The translations under genes and the position numbers were made by a program. 64,000 bases of DNA. Source: RGZA01 sp964568585 (lineage in GTDB: Bacteria > Pseudomonadota > Alphaproteobacteria > UBA9219 > RGZA01). The notes beneath the pieces are model-generated. The model ran no database searches and was not told the DNA's origin. It worked only from the letters and a program-made list of their open reading frames with translations. The stretch covers positions 1-64,000 of the forward strand of contig CAZMQI010000008.1 in NCBI GenBank assembly GCA_964568585.1. The letters are read 5' to 3'. Shown in pieces: positions 16,118-25,430 of this stretch; the stretch's first letter is position 1, and every line of letters begins with the position of its first letter.

Positions 16118-19033
16118 ATGTCCACTGATTATAAAAATACCGTTTTCCTTCCTAAAACCGATTTCCCGATGCGCGGTGAATTGCCGCAAAAGGAACCAAA
16201 GCTCCTGCATTACTGGCAGGACATCAATCTGCAATCCCTGATTGCGGGCGGTAATACGGGCAAAGAAAAATTCATCCTGCATGATGGCCCACCCTATGCG
16301 AATGGTAATCTGCATATCGGCCATGCGGTGAACAAGATTTTGAAGGACGTCGTCAATAGAGCCAAGCAAATGCAAGGCTATGCCACCGATTACGTCCCGG
16401 GGTGGGATTGCCACGGCCTGCCGATCGAATGGAAGATCGAAGAAAAATACCGCGCGCAGAAAAAGAACAAGGATGAAGTGCCGCTTTTGCAATTCCGTCA
16501 GGAATGCCGCGAATTCGCACGCGAATGGGTGGGTATCCAAGGCGCGGAATTCCAGCGTTTAGGCGTGATGGGCAATTGGGCCGACCCCTATACAACCATG
16601 ACCTATGCGGCGGAAGCTGGCATCGTCAAAGAAATCCATAAATTCGCGATGAATGGCGGGCTATACCGCGATGTCAAACCCATCATGTGGTCAACGGTTG
16701 AAAAAACCGCACTGGCTGATGCCGAAGTTGAATATCACGACCATACGTCAACGGCTGCGTATGTGAAGTTTCCAATATCCTCAGTGAGCAAAGATGGCGT
16801 TGCTAGTGTCCTAGTGGTGGATATAAAAAATTCAAAATTACTTAATCCTCTTCAAAATGCTTATGTGGTTATTTGGACAACAACACCTTGGACTTTGCCA
16901 GGTAATCGTGCAATCGCGTTTGGAAATGATATTGATTATGCTGTGTATGAATGCTCGAAAGTTGATGAGCTAAGTAAAAGTAGGGTCGGTGAAAAATATG
17001 TCATCGCGCAAGCACAAAAAGAAAATTTTGAAAAACAGACTGGCACCGTTTTACAAGAGTTAGTGAGCTTTAAAGGTAGTGATTTGGGCAAATTGAAGGT
17101 TGCTCATCCCCTCCGTGATTTTGAAAAAGACCATTATACTTTCGACGTGCCATTATTCGCTGGCGACTTCGTCACAACCGAAACTGGTACTGGTTTCGTG
17201 CACATTGCGCCAAACCACGGCGAAGACGATTATCTATTGGGCAAAGCGCATCGAACAGAAATTTATGGCGAAAGCGGTGATTTGGGTAAATCCGATTTCG
17301 TCGATGGGGAAGGGCGTTATAAACCGCACACCCCGATTTTTGCGGGTGAATACATCTATAATCTGCAAGGCAAGCCGGGCGGTGCGAATAAAGCGGTACT
17401 GGCAAAGCTGACGGAAGTCGGCGCATTACTTGCCAGCCATTCATTCCAACACAGCTACCCGCATTCATGGCGTTCAAAAGCGCCGGTCATTTTCCGCACC
17501 ACGCCGCAATGGTTCATCTCGATGGAGAAGAATGATTTGCGGAAGAAAGCGTTGAAGGCGATTGCCGATACCGATTGGGTTCCAGCGATGGGCGAAAACC
17601 GTATCCGCGCAATGGTTGAAACGCGCCCCGATTGGTGCATCAGCCGTCAACGTGCATGGGGCGTTCCAATCGCGATTTTCGCGCATAAGGTCACGGGTGA
17701 CATCATCCGTGATGACGCAGTAAACAAACGCATTGCAGATGCCTTTGAACAAGATGGTGCGGATGCGTGGTTCGCACGCCCAGCACAGGAATTCCTTGGC
17801 GATAAGTATAAGGCCGAAGATTACGACCAGATTAAAGACATCGTGGATGTGTGGTTTGAATCCGGTTCAACGCATGCGTTTGTTTTAGAAGCACGCGGTT
17901 TTTCTGTGCCAGCAGATTTATATTTGGAAGGTTCCGATCAACATCGTGGCTGGTTCCATTCATCCTTATTGGAAAGTTGTGGCACGCGTGGCTTTGCTCC
18001 GTTCAAAGCTGTATTAACCCACGGCTTCGCATTGGATGAACAGGGCCGCAAGATGTCGAAGTCGCTGGGCAATGTCGTCGCCCCGCAAGAAGTGATTAAA
18101 GAAATGGGTGCAGATATTTTGCGCCTATGGATTATCAGCACCGATTACACCGAAGATTTGCGCGTGGGCAAAGAAATCCTCAAGCAATCGGCTGAAACCT
18201 ATCGCCGTTTGCGTAACACGCTGCGCTATCTGCTTGGCGCGCTGGATGGTTTTTCTGCCAAAGAAAACATCGCAATTAAAGAAATGCCGGAATTAGAACG
18301 TTGGGTATTGCACCGTTTGTTTGAAGTAAATGCCAATATCGAAAAAGCGATTTCGGAATATAAATTCAACGCCATGTTGACGGAGCTGCATAATTTCTGC
18401 GCTGTTGATCTCTCCGCGCTGTATTTCGATATCCGTAAGGACAGCTTGTATTGCGATAACCCGAATGATGCGCGTCGCCGTGCCGTTCGCAGCGTGATGC
18501 ATACGGTTTATGTCGCGCTTACCAAATGGCTTGCGCCGATTTTGTGCTTCACCGCGGAAGAAGCATGGCTGGCTGGAACGCATGCCGAAAAATCGGTTCA
18601 TGCGACAACCTTTGAAAAAATCCCCGCTGAATGGCGTGATGATGCCTTGGCCACGAAATGGCAACGCATACGTGCGCTACGTTCCGTTGTGACGGGTGCA
18701 ATTGAAAAGAAGCGTGCGGAAAAGGTTGTGGGTTCAAGCTTGCAGGCAACCCCGACTGTCTATGTCAAACAAGCCGATGCGGAATTGCTTAAAACCATCG
18801 ATTTTTCCGATATCTGCATTACCTCGCATCTACATATTTCAACCGATGTTGCGCCAGTAGATGCGTTTACGATTGCAGAAACGCCCGATGTCGCTGTCAT
18901 AGTGAATGTCGCAACTGGCGCCAAGTGCGAACGCTGCTGGTGCGTGAAGGACGAAGTTGGCAAAAGCAAAAAACATCCGACGATTTGCGTGCGTTGTGAA
19001 ACTGCGGTTGAACAGATGGCTGTCGCTGCATGA
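16118..19033 (+). CDS. ileS: isoleucyl-tRNA synthetase
   Basis: Class I synthetase with editing. In 971 residues it has HIGH (HIGH at 66-69), the CP1 editing domain in the middle, KMSKS at 645-649, and a C-terminal zinc-type module CERCWC...CVRC. The insert between about residues 215 and 330 is locally AT-richer than its surroundings but stays in frame and matches the editing domain position. lspA overlaps the stop by 4 bp (ATGA), a typical ileS-lspA pairing. Confidence 0.97.
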   Translation: MSTDYKNTVFLPKTDFPMRGELPQKEPKLLHYWQDINLQSLIAGGNTGKEKFILHDGPPYANGNLHIGHAVNKILKDVVNRAKQMQGYATDYVPGWDCHGLPIEWKIEEKYRAQKKNKDEVPLLQFRQECREFAREWVGIQGAEFQRLGVMGNWADPYTTMTYAAEAGIVKEIHKFAMNGGLYRDVKPIMWSTVEKTALADAEVEYHDHTSTAAYVKFPISSVSKDGVASVLVVDIKNSKLLNPLQNAYVVIWTTTPWTLPGNRAIAFGNDIDYAVYECSKVDELSKSRVGEKYVIAQAQKENFEKQTGTVLQELVSFKGSDLGKLKVAHPLRDFEKDHYTFDVPLFAGDFVTTETGTGFVHIAPNHGEDDYLLGKAHRTEIYGESGDLGKSDFVDGEGRYKPHTPIFAGEYIYNLQGKPGGANKAVLAKLTEVGALLASHSFQHSYPHSWRSKAPVIFRTTPQWFISMEKNDLRKKALKAIADTDWVPAMGENRIRAMVETRPDWCISRQRAWGVPIAIFAHKVTGDIIRDDAVNKRIADAFEQDGADAWFARPAQEFLGDKYKAEDYDQIKDIVDVWFESGSTHAFVLEARGFSVPADLYLEGSDQHRGWFHSSLLESCGTRGFAPFKAVLTHGFALDEQGRKMSKSLGNVVAPQEVIKEMGADILRLWIISTDYTEDLRVGKEILKQSAETYRRLRNTLRYLLGALDGFSAKENIAIKEMPELERWVLHRLFEVNANIEKAISEYKFNAMLTELHNFCAVDLSALYFDIRKDSLYCDNPNDARRRAVRSVMHTVYVALTKWLAPILCFTAEEAWLAGTHAEKSVHATTFEKIPAEWRDDALATKWQRIRALRSVVTGAIEKKRAEKVVGSSLQATPTVYVKQADAELLKTIDFSDICITSHLHISTDVAPVDAFTIAETPDVAVIVNVATGAKCERCWCVKDEVGKSKKHPTICVRCETAVEQMAVAA

Positions 19034-19533
19034 TTATTCAGCGCAGCAAGATTATAGCATTAGTGCTATCGGTGCTTATCACGGTCGTTGATCAGCTCAG
19101 CAAAAATGCTGTGTTGCAAGCCATCGCAACCGAAGGTGTCGCAAAGCCCATCACCTCATTCTTCAATCTGGTGCTTGTCTATAATCACGGCATCAGCTTT
19201 GGTTTGTTTAACGATACGCCGGTTGAAGCACAGCCTTTTATTTTTCTCGGCATCGCTACAGTCATTTCGTTGGTGTTGCTGGTGTGGTTGTTTCGCACCC
19301 ACAGTGCATTGATAGCAACCGCCCTCGGGCTGGTGATTGGCGGGGCGATTGGTAATGGTATTGACCGCGTCATGCATGGCGCGGTGATTGATTTTCTCGA
19401 TTTTTACGTCACAATCGACGGGGTAGCGCGTCATTGGCCGGCTTTTAATGTGGCAGACAGTGCTATCGTTTGCGGGGTTGGCTTGCTTTTGCTCGATAGC
19501 CTTGCTTTTGACAAAAAGACACTTCAAAAATAA
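19030..19533 (+). CDS. lspA: lipoprotein signal peptidase (signal peptidase II)
   Basis: Inner-membrane aspartyl protease that cleaves prolipoprotein signal peptides. The 167-residue protein has four hydrophobic segments and both catalytic aspartates in their motifs: GNGIDR, followed by VIDFLDF, and FNVADS. Translationally coupled to ileS by a 4-bp overlap and followed at once by a lipoprotein gene, a probable substrate. Confidence 0.95.
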   Translation: MIIQRSKIIALVLSVLITVVDQLSKNAVLQAIATEGVAKPITSFFNLVLVYNHGISFGLFNDTPVEAQPFIFLGIATVISLVLLVWLFRTHSALIATALGLVIGGAIGNGIDRVMHGAVIDFLDFYVTIDGVARHWPAFNVADSAIVCGVGLLLLDSLAFDKKTLQK

Positions 19534-19537
19534 GGGC

Positions 19538-20134
19538 ATGAAATCACACATGAAGACTAAAAATATTCTCATTGTTTGTGCATCGCTCCTTACTATTACT
19601 GGTGCGCTCACGGGGTGTCAGGAAACACGTGAAGCGGTCGGTCTTGTGAATACGGCGCCCGATGAATTCGCGGTGATTGATCACCCACCATTATCGATGC
19701 CGCCAGATTTCGATTTACGCCCGCCACGTCCCGGGGCTGCTGCACGTAATGCCATTAATCCATCCACCGCAGCTGCCAAAGCGCTTTACGGCGAAGGCAA
19801 AATGGAAACCGTTCAACAGCAAGGCGTAAGCTCGCTCAACATGCAGGCATTAAGTCCAGCTGAACAATCCTTGATTAGCCAAACGGGTAGCGCAACTGCC
19901 GATCCGCGCGTGCGTTCAAAGCTTGATAAGGAAGCTGGCCAGCAAGTGGTGGGTAGTCGCCGCTTGCTGGATGCCATTACTTTCTGGAAAGATCCCAAGA
20001 AGGGCGAGCAAGGCGTAGCCGTAGATGCAGCCGCAGAAAAAGAACGTCTTGATAAAGCCAAACGTGATGGGTTGCCTATCAACGCGACAGGCACCCCCGC
20101 GATTGAGAAGAATAATTCAGTAGTCGTCCAATAG
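19538..20134 (+). CDS. DUF3035 lipoprotein, BamF-like
   Basis: Outer-membrane lipoprotein of the DUF3035 family, described as a subunit (BamF) of the alphaproteobacterial beta-barrel assembly machine. The start is taken at 19538 after AAGGG; 19550 is an alternative, and a longer frame into lspA is not credible. The signal peptide ends in lipobox LTGC with Cys27 by this start. The mature part carries the family signature PPLSMPPDFDLRPPRPGA. The rest is probably extended and flexible. It lies between lspA and two M16 peptidases, an arrangement that supports an envelope role. Confidence 0.75.
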   Translation: MKSHMKTKNILIVCASLLTITGALTGCQETREAVGLVNTAPDEFAVIDHPPLSMPPDFDLRPPRPGAAARNAINPSTAAAKALYGEGKMETVQQQGVSSLNMQALSPAEQSLISQTGSATADPRVRSKLDKEAGQQVVGSRRLLDAITFWKDPKKGEQGVAVDAAAEKERLDKAKRDGLPINATGTPAIEKNNSVVVQ

Positions 20135-20142
20135 GATTAAGT

Positions 20143-21516
20143 ATGCGCCGTTTTTGGCTACTCACGCTCGCCTTGGTTTTCACAAGCGGTGTAGCACAAG
20201 CCGCCGTGTTCAATGCCAAGACAACAACCCTTGCAAACGGTTTACAGGTGGTTGTGGTTGAAAACCATATGGCGCCTGTGGTCACCCATATGATGTGGGT
20301 CAAGGCAGGCGCCGCGGATGAAGAACATGGTGTATCGGGTATCGCGCATTATCTTGAACATCTGATGTTCAAAGGCACGGAAAAAGTCCCCAACGGTCAA
20401 TACAGCGCGCGCATCGCACAAGTGGGCGGGACAGAAAACGCATTCACATCGTGGGATTATACCGCATACTTTGCCAGTGTTTCAAAAGCCAATCTGCCGA
20501 TGGTGATGGAGCTGGAAGCAGACCGCCTGACGCATCTCAAGATTATCAAAGAGCTCGCAGCGCCAGAGCTGGCAGTTGTGCTTGATGAACGCCGCCAGCG
20601 CGTGGATGACGAACCGTTTGCGCCACTGTTACAGCAAATGGCCGCAGCATTATTCCCGCACCATCCCTATGGCATCCCCGTGATTGGCTGGAAAGAAGAA
20701 ATCGAGAAATTCACGGTCGATGATGCCAAGCGTTTTTATGAAACATGGTATCAACCCTCCAATACCGTGATTGTGGTGAGCGGTGATGTGAAGGCTGACG
20801 AGGTGTTTGCGCTTGCCAAGAAGACCTTTGGCGCATTGCCAACCAAAACCATTGCGCCACGAAGCCGTGCGAGTGATCCGTCATTTAAAGGCAATGCCAC
20901 CATTATTCTGGAACACGAGCACGTCAAGGAAACGACAGTATTGCGTTCCTATAAAGTCACGCCATCGCGTAAAGACCAGGCGCAATCGCTCGCACTCCAG
21001 CTGCTTACTGAATTGCTTGATGGTTCGGATGCATCCTATCTTCCCAAACGCCTCATCCACGACAAAAACATGGCCAGCAGCGTGAGTGTGAATTACGAAA
21101 GTGATTTATATGATGATGGGCAATTCTCCATCTCCATGGTCCCAAAAGGAAATGTGACGAAAGAACAGCTATTGGCTGAAATGGACGTTGCGTTGCATGA
21201 CTACGCTAAAAAAATCCCTGCTGAAGATGATGTGAAGGCTGCAAAACGCGGCTTGCAACGTATGGCGGTGCTGGCGCGCGATAGTGTCATGGGGCCTGCA
21301 CAAACCATCGGCGTTGCACTTTCCACCGGCCAAAGGCTTGATGATGTCGAAAGCTGGCCGGAACATATCGGCGCGGTAAAAGCCGAAGACATACAAAAAG
21401 CACTGCAAACCATTCTGGATAGCCCAAGCGTGACCGGTATCCTAAAGCCCAAGGAAGGTGTTGCTCCAACCGCTGCGCCTCCACCGGCCCTACCAGCCGG
21501 AGGACCAATCCGATGA
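20143..21516 (+). CDS. M16 family zinc metallopeptidase, catalytic subunit
   Basis: Periplasmic pitrilysin-type peptidase with a signal peptide (RRFWLLTLALVFTSGVAQA). The inverted zinc motif HxxEH is present as HYLEH, with a downstream Glu in the ELAVVLDERRQR helix about 75 residues on, as in active M16 enzymes. 457 residues. The next gene overlaps by 4 bp and encodes a partner lacking the zinc site, so an active/inactive heterodimer is likely, as in mitochondrial processing peptidase-type pairs (inference). The ending is rich in Pro and Ala. Confidence 0.88.
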   Translation: MRRFWLLTLALVFTSGVAQAAVFNAKTTTLANGLQVVVVENHMAPVVTHMMWVKAGAADEEHGVSGIAHYLEHLMFKGTEKVPNGQYSARIAQVGGTENAFTSWDYTAYFASVSKANLPMVMELEADRLTHLKIIKELAAPELAVVLDERRQRVDDEPFAPLLQQMAAALFPHHPYGIPVIGWKEEIEKFTVDDAKRFYETWYQPSNTVIVVSGDVKADEVFALAKKTFGALPTKTIAPRSRASDPSFKGNATIILEHEHVKETTVLRSYKVTPSRKDQAQSLALQLLTELLDGSDASYLPKRLIHDKNMASSVSVNYESDLYDDGQFSISMVPKGNVTKEQLLAEMDVALHDYAKKIPAEDDVKAAKRGLQRMAVLARDSVMGPAQTIGVALSTGQRLDDVESWPEHIGAVKAEDIQKALQTILDSPSVTGILKPKEGVAPTAAPPPALPAGGPIR

Positions 21517-22847
21517 AACGCATTGCATTATATATTGCCATAGCATTAGCGCTTTTGTTCCCGCAGCCATCCTTGGCAGCAGATGTACAAATATTCAAAA
21601 GCAGCAAGGGGATTACCGTGTGGCTTGTTGAAGATCATACACTGCCAATCGTGTCCATGTCCTTTGCATGGAATGGCGGCATTGAACGTGATGAAGACGC
21701 AAAACAAGGCTTAAGCTATGTCGCAGCCGCCATGTTGACCAAAGGCGCAGGCAATGACGATGAAAATGCATTCCAGAAGAAGATGCAGGATAACGCCATC
21801 AGTCTGAATTTTCAGGCACAGCGCGATAATTTTTTTGGCCAGATGCGTAGTTTGAAAGAAACATTACCCATCGCACAGGAGTTGCTGCGTGCCAGTATCA
21901 TGCAACCGCGCTTTGATGACCAAAGCCTGATGCAGGTGAAGGCGCAGAATATCAGCACATTGAAGAGTTATCAGTCCGATCCGGATTGGCTGATGTCACG
22001 TTTGATGATGCGCGAAGTATTCGCTGGCCATCCCTACAGCAAACGCACCTTGGGCACGTTGGCAACCGTGAATTCAATTACCAAAGATGATTTGAAAGCT
22101 TGGCACAAACATCTCTCGCGGGATCATTTGCTGGTGAGCGTAACGGGCGATGTAACCAAGGAAGAACTGGGTAAGCTGGTTGACCAGATTTTCGGCGATT
22201 TGCCAGAAAAAGCCAACCAAACAGAGCCAGCCGAGGCCGATTTAAAAGGCCAAGGCGAAACCTTCTTGCTCAATTACAAAGGGCCCCAAAGCAGCATCAT
22301 CGTGGCATGGCCTGGCATCAAACGCGCCGATAAAGACTGGCATGCGATGGAAGTCATGAATTACATTCTAGGTGGCGGTAGTTTTTCGTCGCGCCTGATG
22401 AGCGAAGTGCGCGAAAAGCGCGGCCTCACTTATGGAATTTCATCGGGCATGTCATTATACGAACATGCCGCGACCTACACCATTCAGGCGTCGTTTAAGA
22501 ATGAAAACGCAGGCAATGTGCTGGACCTTATTAAAAAAGAAATCAGCCGCATGCGAGATACAAAAGTGTCGGCTGCTGAAATGAAAGCAGCAAAAGATTA
22601 TCTGATTGGTTCCTACGCATTATCGCTGACATCTACCGCGCGTGTCGCCGGACATTATCTTGAAATCCAGCGACAGAATTTGGGTGTTGATGCACAGCAA
22701 AAGCGTGAAACTGGGTTGAATGCAGTGACTGCGGAGGATGTGCAACGGGTTGCCAAACGTATCCTGCAAGATGCTGCACAGATCACCTTCTTTGTCGGCC
22801 AGCCCAAAGGGATAACCCCTACCAAGACGTTCGACAGCGTCGAATAA
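21513..22847 (+). CDS. M16 family peptidase-like protein, non-catalytic partner
   Basis: Periplasmic M16 homologue of 444 residues with a signal peptide ending LFPQPSLAA. At the position of HxxEH it reads YVAAA, so no zinc site is possible. The C-terminal domain keeps the substrate-contact Arg/Tyr motif (REKRGLTYG), which active M16 partners use in trans. This is the pattern of the non-catalytic subunit of heterodimeric M16 proteases. Overlaps the upstream catalytic gene by 4 bp. Confidence 0.85.
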   Translation: MKRIALYIAIALALLFPQPSLAADVQIFKSSKGITVWLVEDHTLPIVSMSFAWNGGIERDEDAKQGLSYVAAAMLTKGAGNDDENAFQKKMQDNAISLNFQAQRDNFFGQMRSLKETLPIAQELLRASIMQPRFDDQSLMQVKAQNISTLKSYQSDPDWLMSRLMMREVFAGHPYSKRTLGTLATVNSITKDDLKAWHKHLSRDHLLVSVTGDVTKEELGKLVDQIFGDLPEKANQTEPAEADLKGQGETFLLNYKGPQSSIIVAWPGIKRADKDWHAMEVMNYILGGGSFSSRLMSEVREKRGLTYGISSGMSLYEHAATYTIQASFKNENAGNVLDLIKKEISRMRDTKVSAAEMKAAKDYLIGSYALSLTSTARVAGHYLEIQRQNLGVDAQQKRETGLNAVTAEDVQRVAKRILQDAAQITFFVGQPKGITPTKTFDSVE

Positions 22848-22961
22848 CTCATAACTATCTGAAATATATTATTTATTTATGACCATTGGCATTAGCCGTC
22901 TGTCAATAGGTTCAGGGTTAATATGTCTTCATATTCAATGGCATAAGCCCGGGATAAGTAT

Positions 22962-23903
22962 ATGGCTATTACACCATTTGTATTTGCGCCGTTTGGGACG
23001 CCTGGCAGAGATGCGTCAGGCGAGCGCACGAGCGCCGAATTATCCTTTACCAGAAATTTCGACATTACCAAACCCGCCGTCATGGTGTTTTTTGCTCATG
23101 GGCACCATACAAAACTGGAACGCGATGTCGTGGGCAAAATGAATGTATTGGCGCAATTAGAAAAAGCAGGATTGAATGCCGTGCTGATTGCACCGCAACT
23201 TGCTTATAATGATAAAGATTCTGGACCTGGACGATTTGCCGAACGCGGATTTGCCAATCGGTTTTTCGATGAAGCTGCGCTAAAGCTGGCACAAATGCAT
23301 GATCAGCAACGGCTTCATCAAACACGTCCAAGCCCGCAAACCATCGACACATTCCGCAGCATGCCTATCATCATGGTCAGTTACAGTGGTGGATATGGTG
23401 CAACGAATGCCATCATCAGCAATGCCATGAACGAAGTGCCACGAATGAATATGGATGCACGCGGCCAGATTACTGAACAAGCACCACTGGGCCAACGCAT
23501 CAAAGGCGCGGTTTTACTGGATACATTGTATGGCGGTGCAGACATATATCAGCGATTTGCTGGACAATCCCATCGCCCGTTCGTCATCAGCAATTATATT
23601 GCAACAGATGGAAAGGATTTGACACGCATCACCAACCAATCCATGGAACGGCATTTTGCTGCAAAAGGTCAGCTTTCAGATGGCGCCGTAACGCCGCAAC
23701 GTAATGTCAGAATAATGCAAGAGTATGGAGATCACTTTACATTGGTGCAGGATAGGTTGGCGAGCTCATTGAATCATGTTTCGGGCTATCGTGTTGCGGG
23801 TCCTGCACCTGCTACAACGGCACCACAGCATCATCGCGGGCAACCTGAACGCATTCCAATGCGTATTTTTTCAATCAACGATACGCCATCATCCAGAGGT
23901 TAA
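22962..23903 (+). CDS. unknown protein with alpha/beta-hydrolase-like features
   Basis: I do not recognise a family. The 313-residue protein has the strand-loop VFFAHGHH (about 42-49), a nucleophile-elbow-like VSYSGGYG with Ser142, a strand ending LLDTLYGG with Asp187, and YGDHFTL with His258. These lie in the order and spacing expected for an alpha/beta hydrolase Ser-Asp-His triad. There is no signal peptide. The C-terminal 50 residues are low in predicted structure. It starts after GGGATAAG and converges on xthA with a 4-bp overlap. The hydrolase assignment is inference from motifs. Confidence 0.6.
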   Translation: MAITPFVFAPFGTPGRDASGERTSAELSFTRNFDITKPAVMVFFAHGHHTKLERDVVGKMNVLAQLEKAGLNAVLIAPQLAYNDKDSGPGRFAERGFANRFFDEAALKLAQMHDQQRLHQTRPSPQTIDTFRSMPIIMVSYSGGYGATNAIISNAMNEVPRMNMDARGQITEQAPLGQRIKGAVLLDTLYGGADIYQRFAGQSHRPFVISNYIATDGKDLTRITNQSMERHFAAKGQLSDGAVTPQRNVRIMQEYGDHFTLVQDRLASSLNHVSGYRVAGPAPATTAPQHHRGQPERIPMRIFSINDTPSSRG

Positions 23904-24691
23904 GCGAAGTCCACCATCACGGGCACGTGATCGCTGGGCTTTGGTTCCCAACCGCGTGCTTCACGCAGGATGCTGGTGCTCTTTAGTGAGCCAATTAATG
24001 GTTTGCTACACCAGATATGATCAAGCCTGCGGCCACGGTTGGATGCCGCCCAATCACCCGCACGGTAACTCCACCACGAATAAAGCTTTTGGTCATGCGG
24101 CACAAAATGCCGAACCGCGTCATACCAGCCATTCGATGTCTGTAAATGACCAAGTTTTTCAACTTCGATGGGGGTGTGTGAGACCACGTCCAACAGCTGC
24201 TTATGTGACCACACATCATGTTCCAGTGGTGCGATGTTCAAATCCCCCACCAGAATTTTACGTGTTTCATGGGCGGATTTCTTTTTCCACCAACCGCTTA
24301 ATTCATCCAGCAATTGCAGTTTATGCGCGAATTTCTCGTTCTGCTCGATGTCGGGAATATCACCGCCTGCGGGTACATATAAACAATGCACCTCGGTTTT
24401 ATCAGGCAAGGTTGCATAGATGTGGCGGCAATCATCCTTGCCAGCCCAACGTTCGATGGAGGGATTGCTAAGCGGTACGCGGGAAAGGATGGCAACGCCA
24501 TTATATCCCTTCATGCCGTGAATATGCTGGTGGACATAACCAAGACTTTTAAACGCATCACACGGGAATAATTCATCCGGTGTTTTGGTTTCTTGCAGGC
24601 ACACCACATCCGGTTGGTGCTCGGTCATGAAGCGTTTCACCATATCCTGGCGAAGCCGTACGGAATTTATGTTCCATGTAGCAATACGCAT
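23900..24691 (-). CDS. xthA: exodeoxyribonuclease III
   Basis: AP endonuclease/3'-5' exonuclease of base-excision repair. The 263 residues begin RIATWNINSVR and hold the catalytic Glu in CLQETK, GDLNIAP, RRLDHIW and the C-terminal SDHVPV. All active-site motifs of the ExoIII/Mg-dependent family are intact. Last gene of a probable minus-strand operon with lolA 16 bp upstream. The ftsK-lolA-xthA neighbourhood is common in alphaproteobacteria. Confidence 0.93.
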   Translation of the reverse strand: MRIATWNINSVRLRQDMVKRFMTEHQPDVVCLQETKTPDELFPCDAFKSLGYVHQHIHGMKGYNGVAILSRVPLSNPSIERWAGKDDCRHIYATLPDKTEVHCLYVPAGGDIPDIEQNEKFAHKLQLLDELSGWWKKKSAHETRKILVGDLNIAPLEHDVWSHKQLLDVVSHTPIEVEKLGHLQTSNGWYDAVRHFVPHDQKLYSWWSYRAGDWAASNRGRRLDHIWCSKPLIGSLKSTSILREARGWEPKPSDHVPVMVDFA

Positions 24692-24707
24692 GTCACCCGT
24701 CGCTTAC

Positions 24708-25430
24708 TTAATTGATACGACCGCCGTGCATATTCGGATCACGGTAGAAGAAGGTGGAGGAGGGAATGTTGACATCCATAACTTGATTGTAAATCGCAAC
24801 GCGTGTTTCAACGCCTTGGGCATCAACCACACGCCAATTCTTCAGCTTTAACGGCTTATCCTCGAATTCCAAGGTGATGGAGCCTGCAGCAGGATTATCC
24901 TTCTGGGTAAGTGTCATATGCAGGGCAGCAGGATATTTTTTCAGTTCCGTCACGGCGATTTCTGCGCCGTTCAATTTCAAATCATCACGCAGGATGATAT
25001 CGGCAAGCGATGAGCCAATCGGAATGCTGGAACCCGTTTTGGCTTGGCCATCCCATACATGCATAAACGCGCCATCTGCTACTAACAGATTTTCATTCGG
25101 CGGGTTATATTCAAGTCGCATCTTGCCGGGGCGCGAAATCGCGACCTTGCCATTGGCATTGCTGCCATCGGCCATGGTCTGTGTGAAATCGGCGCGCATG
25201 GTCTTGATGCTGTTCAGATAGGTTTGCAGACGATCAATTTCGTCCTTATCGCCTGTCTTGATTTCTGGCACACCATCATCTTCCGGTTTGGCAGGTTTGT
25301 TTACGCTGCCAGCCTTTGAAAGCTTTTGCATCAGCGAATTGCCGGGGGAATAGGTGCCATCCTTTGCAACTTCAGCGAAGCTGAGCAAAGGAACAGAGCA
25401 AAATAAAACGATAAGCAGGATGTGTTTCAT
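24708..25430 (-). CDS. lolA: outer membrane lipoprotein carrier protein LolA
   Basis: Periplasmic chaperone that ferries lipoproteins from LolCDE to the outer membrane. Signal peptide MKHILLIVLFCSVPLLSFA; then a 35-residue polar linker before the LolA fold, which starts DRLQTYLNSIKTMRADFTQ and continues with SRPGKMRLEYNPP. 240 residues, slightly long because of that linker. Its start overlaps the stop of the TPR/oxygenase gene by 4 bp. Confidence 0.9.
   Translation of the reverse strand: MKHILLIVLFCSVPLLSFAEVAKDGTYSPGNSLMQKLSKAGSVNKPAKPEDDGVPEIKTGDKDEIDRLQTYLNSIKTMRADFTQTMADGSNANGKVAISRPGKMRLEYNPPNENLLVADGAFMHVWDGQAKTGSSIPIGSSLADIILRDDLKLNGAEIAVTELKKYPAALHMTLTQKDNPAAGSITLEFEDKPLKLKNWRVVDAQGVETRVAIYNQVMDVNIPSSTFFYRDPNMHGGRIN

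Noticed and set aside
16750..17110. Locally AT-rich stretch inside ileS, considered as an insertion
   Set aside because: The frame is continuous and the part falls within the CP1 editing domain, where sequence is naturally variable.
23776..24471. 231-residue plus-strand open frame across the xthA gene
   Set aside because: Antisense to a well-conserved exonuclease III gene and its translation shows no structured motif.
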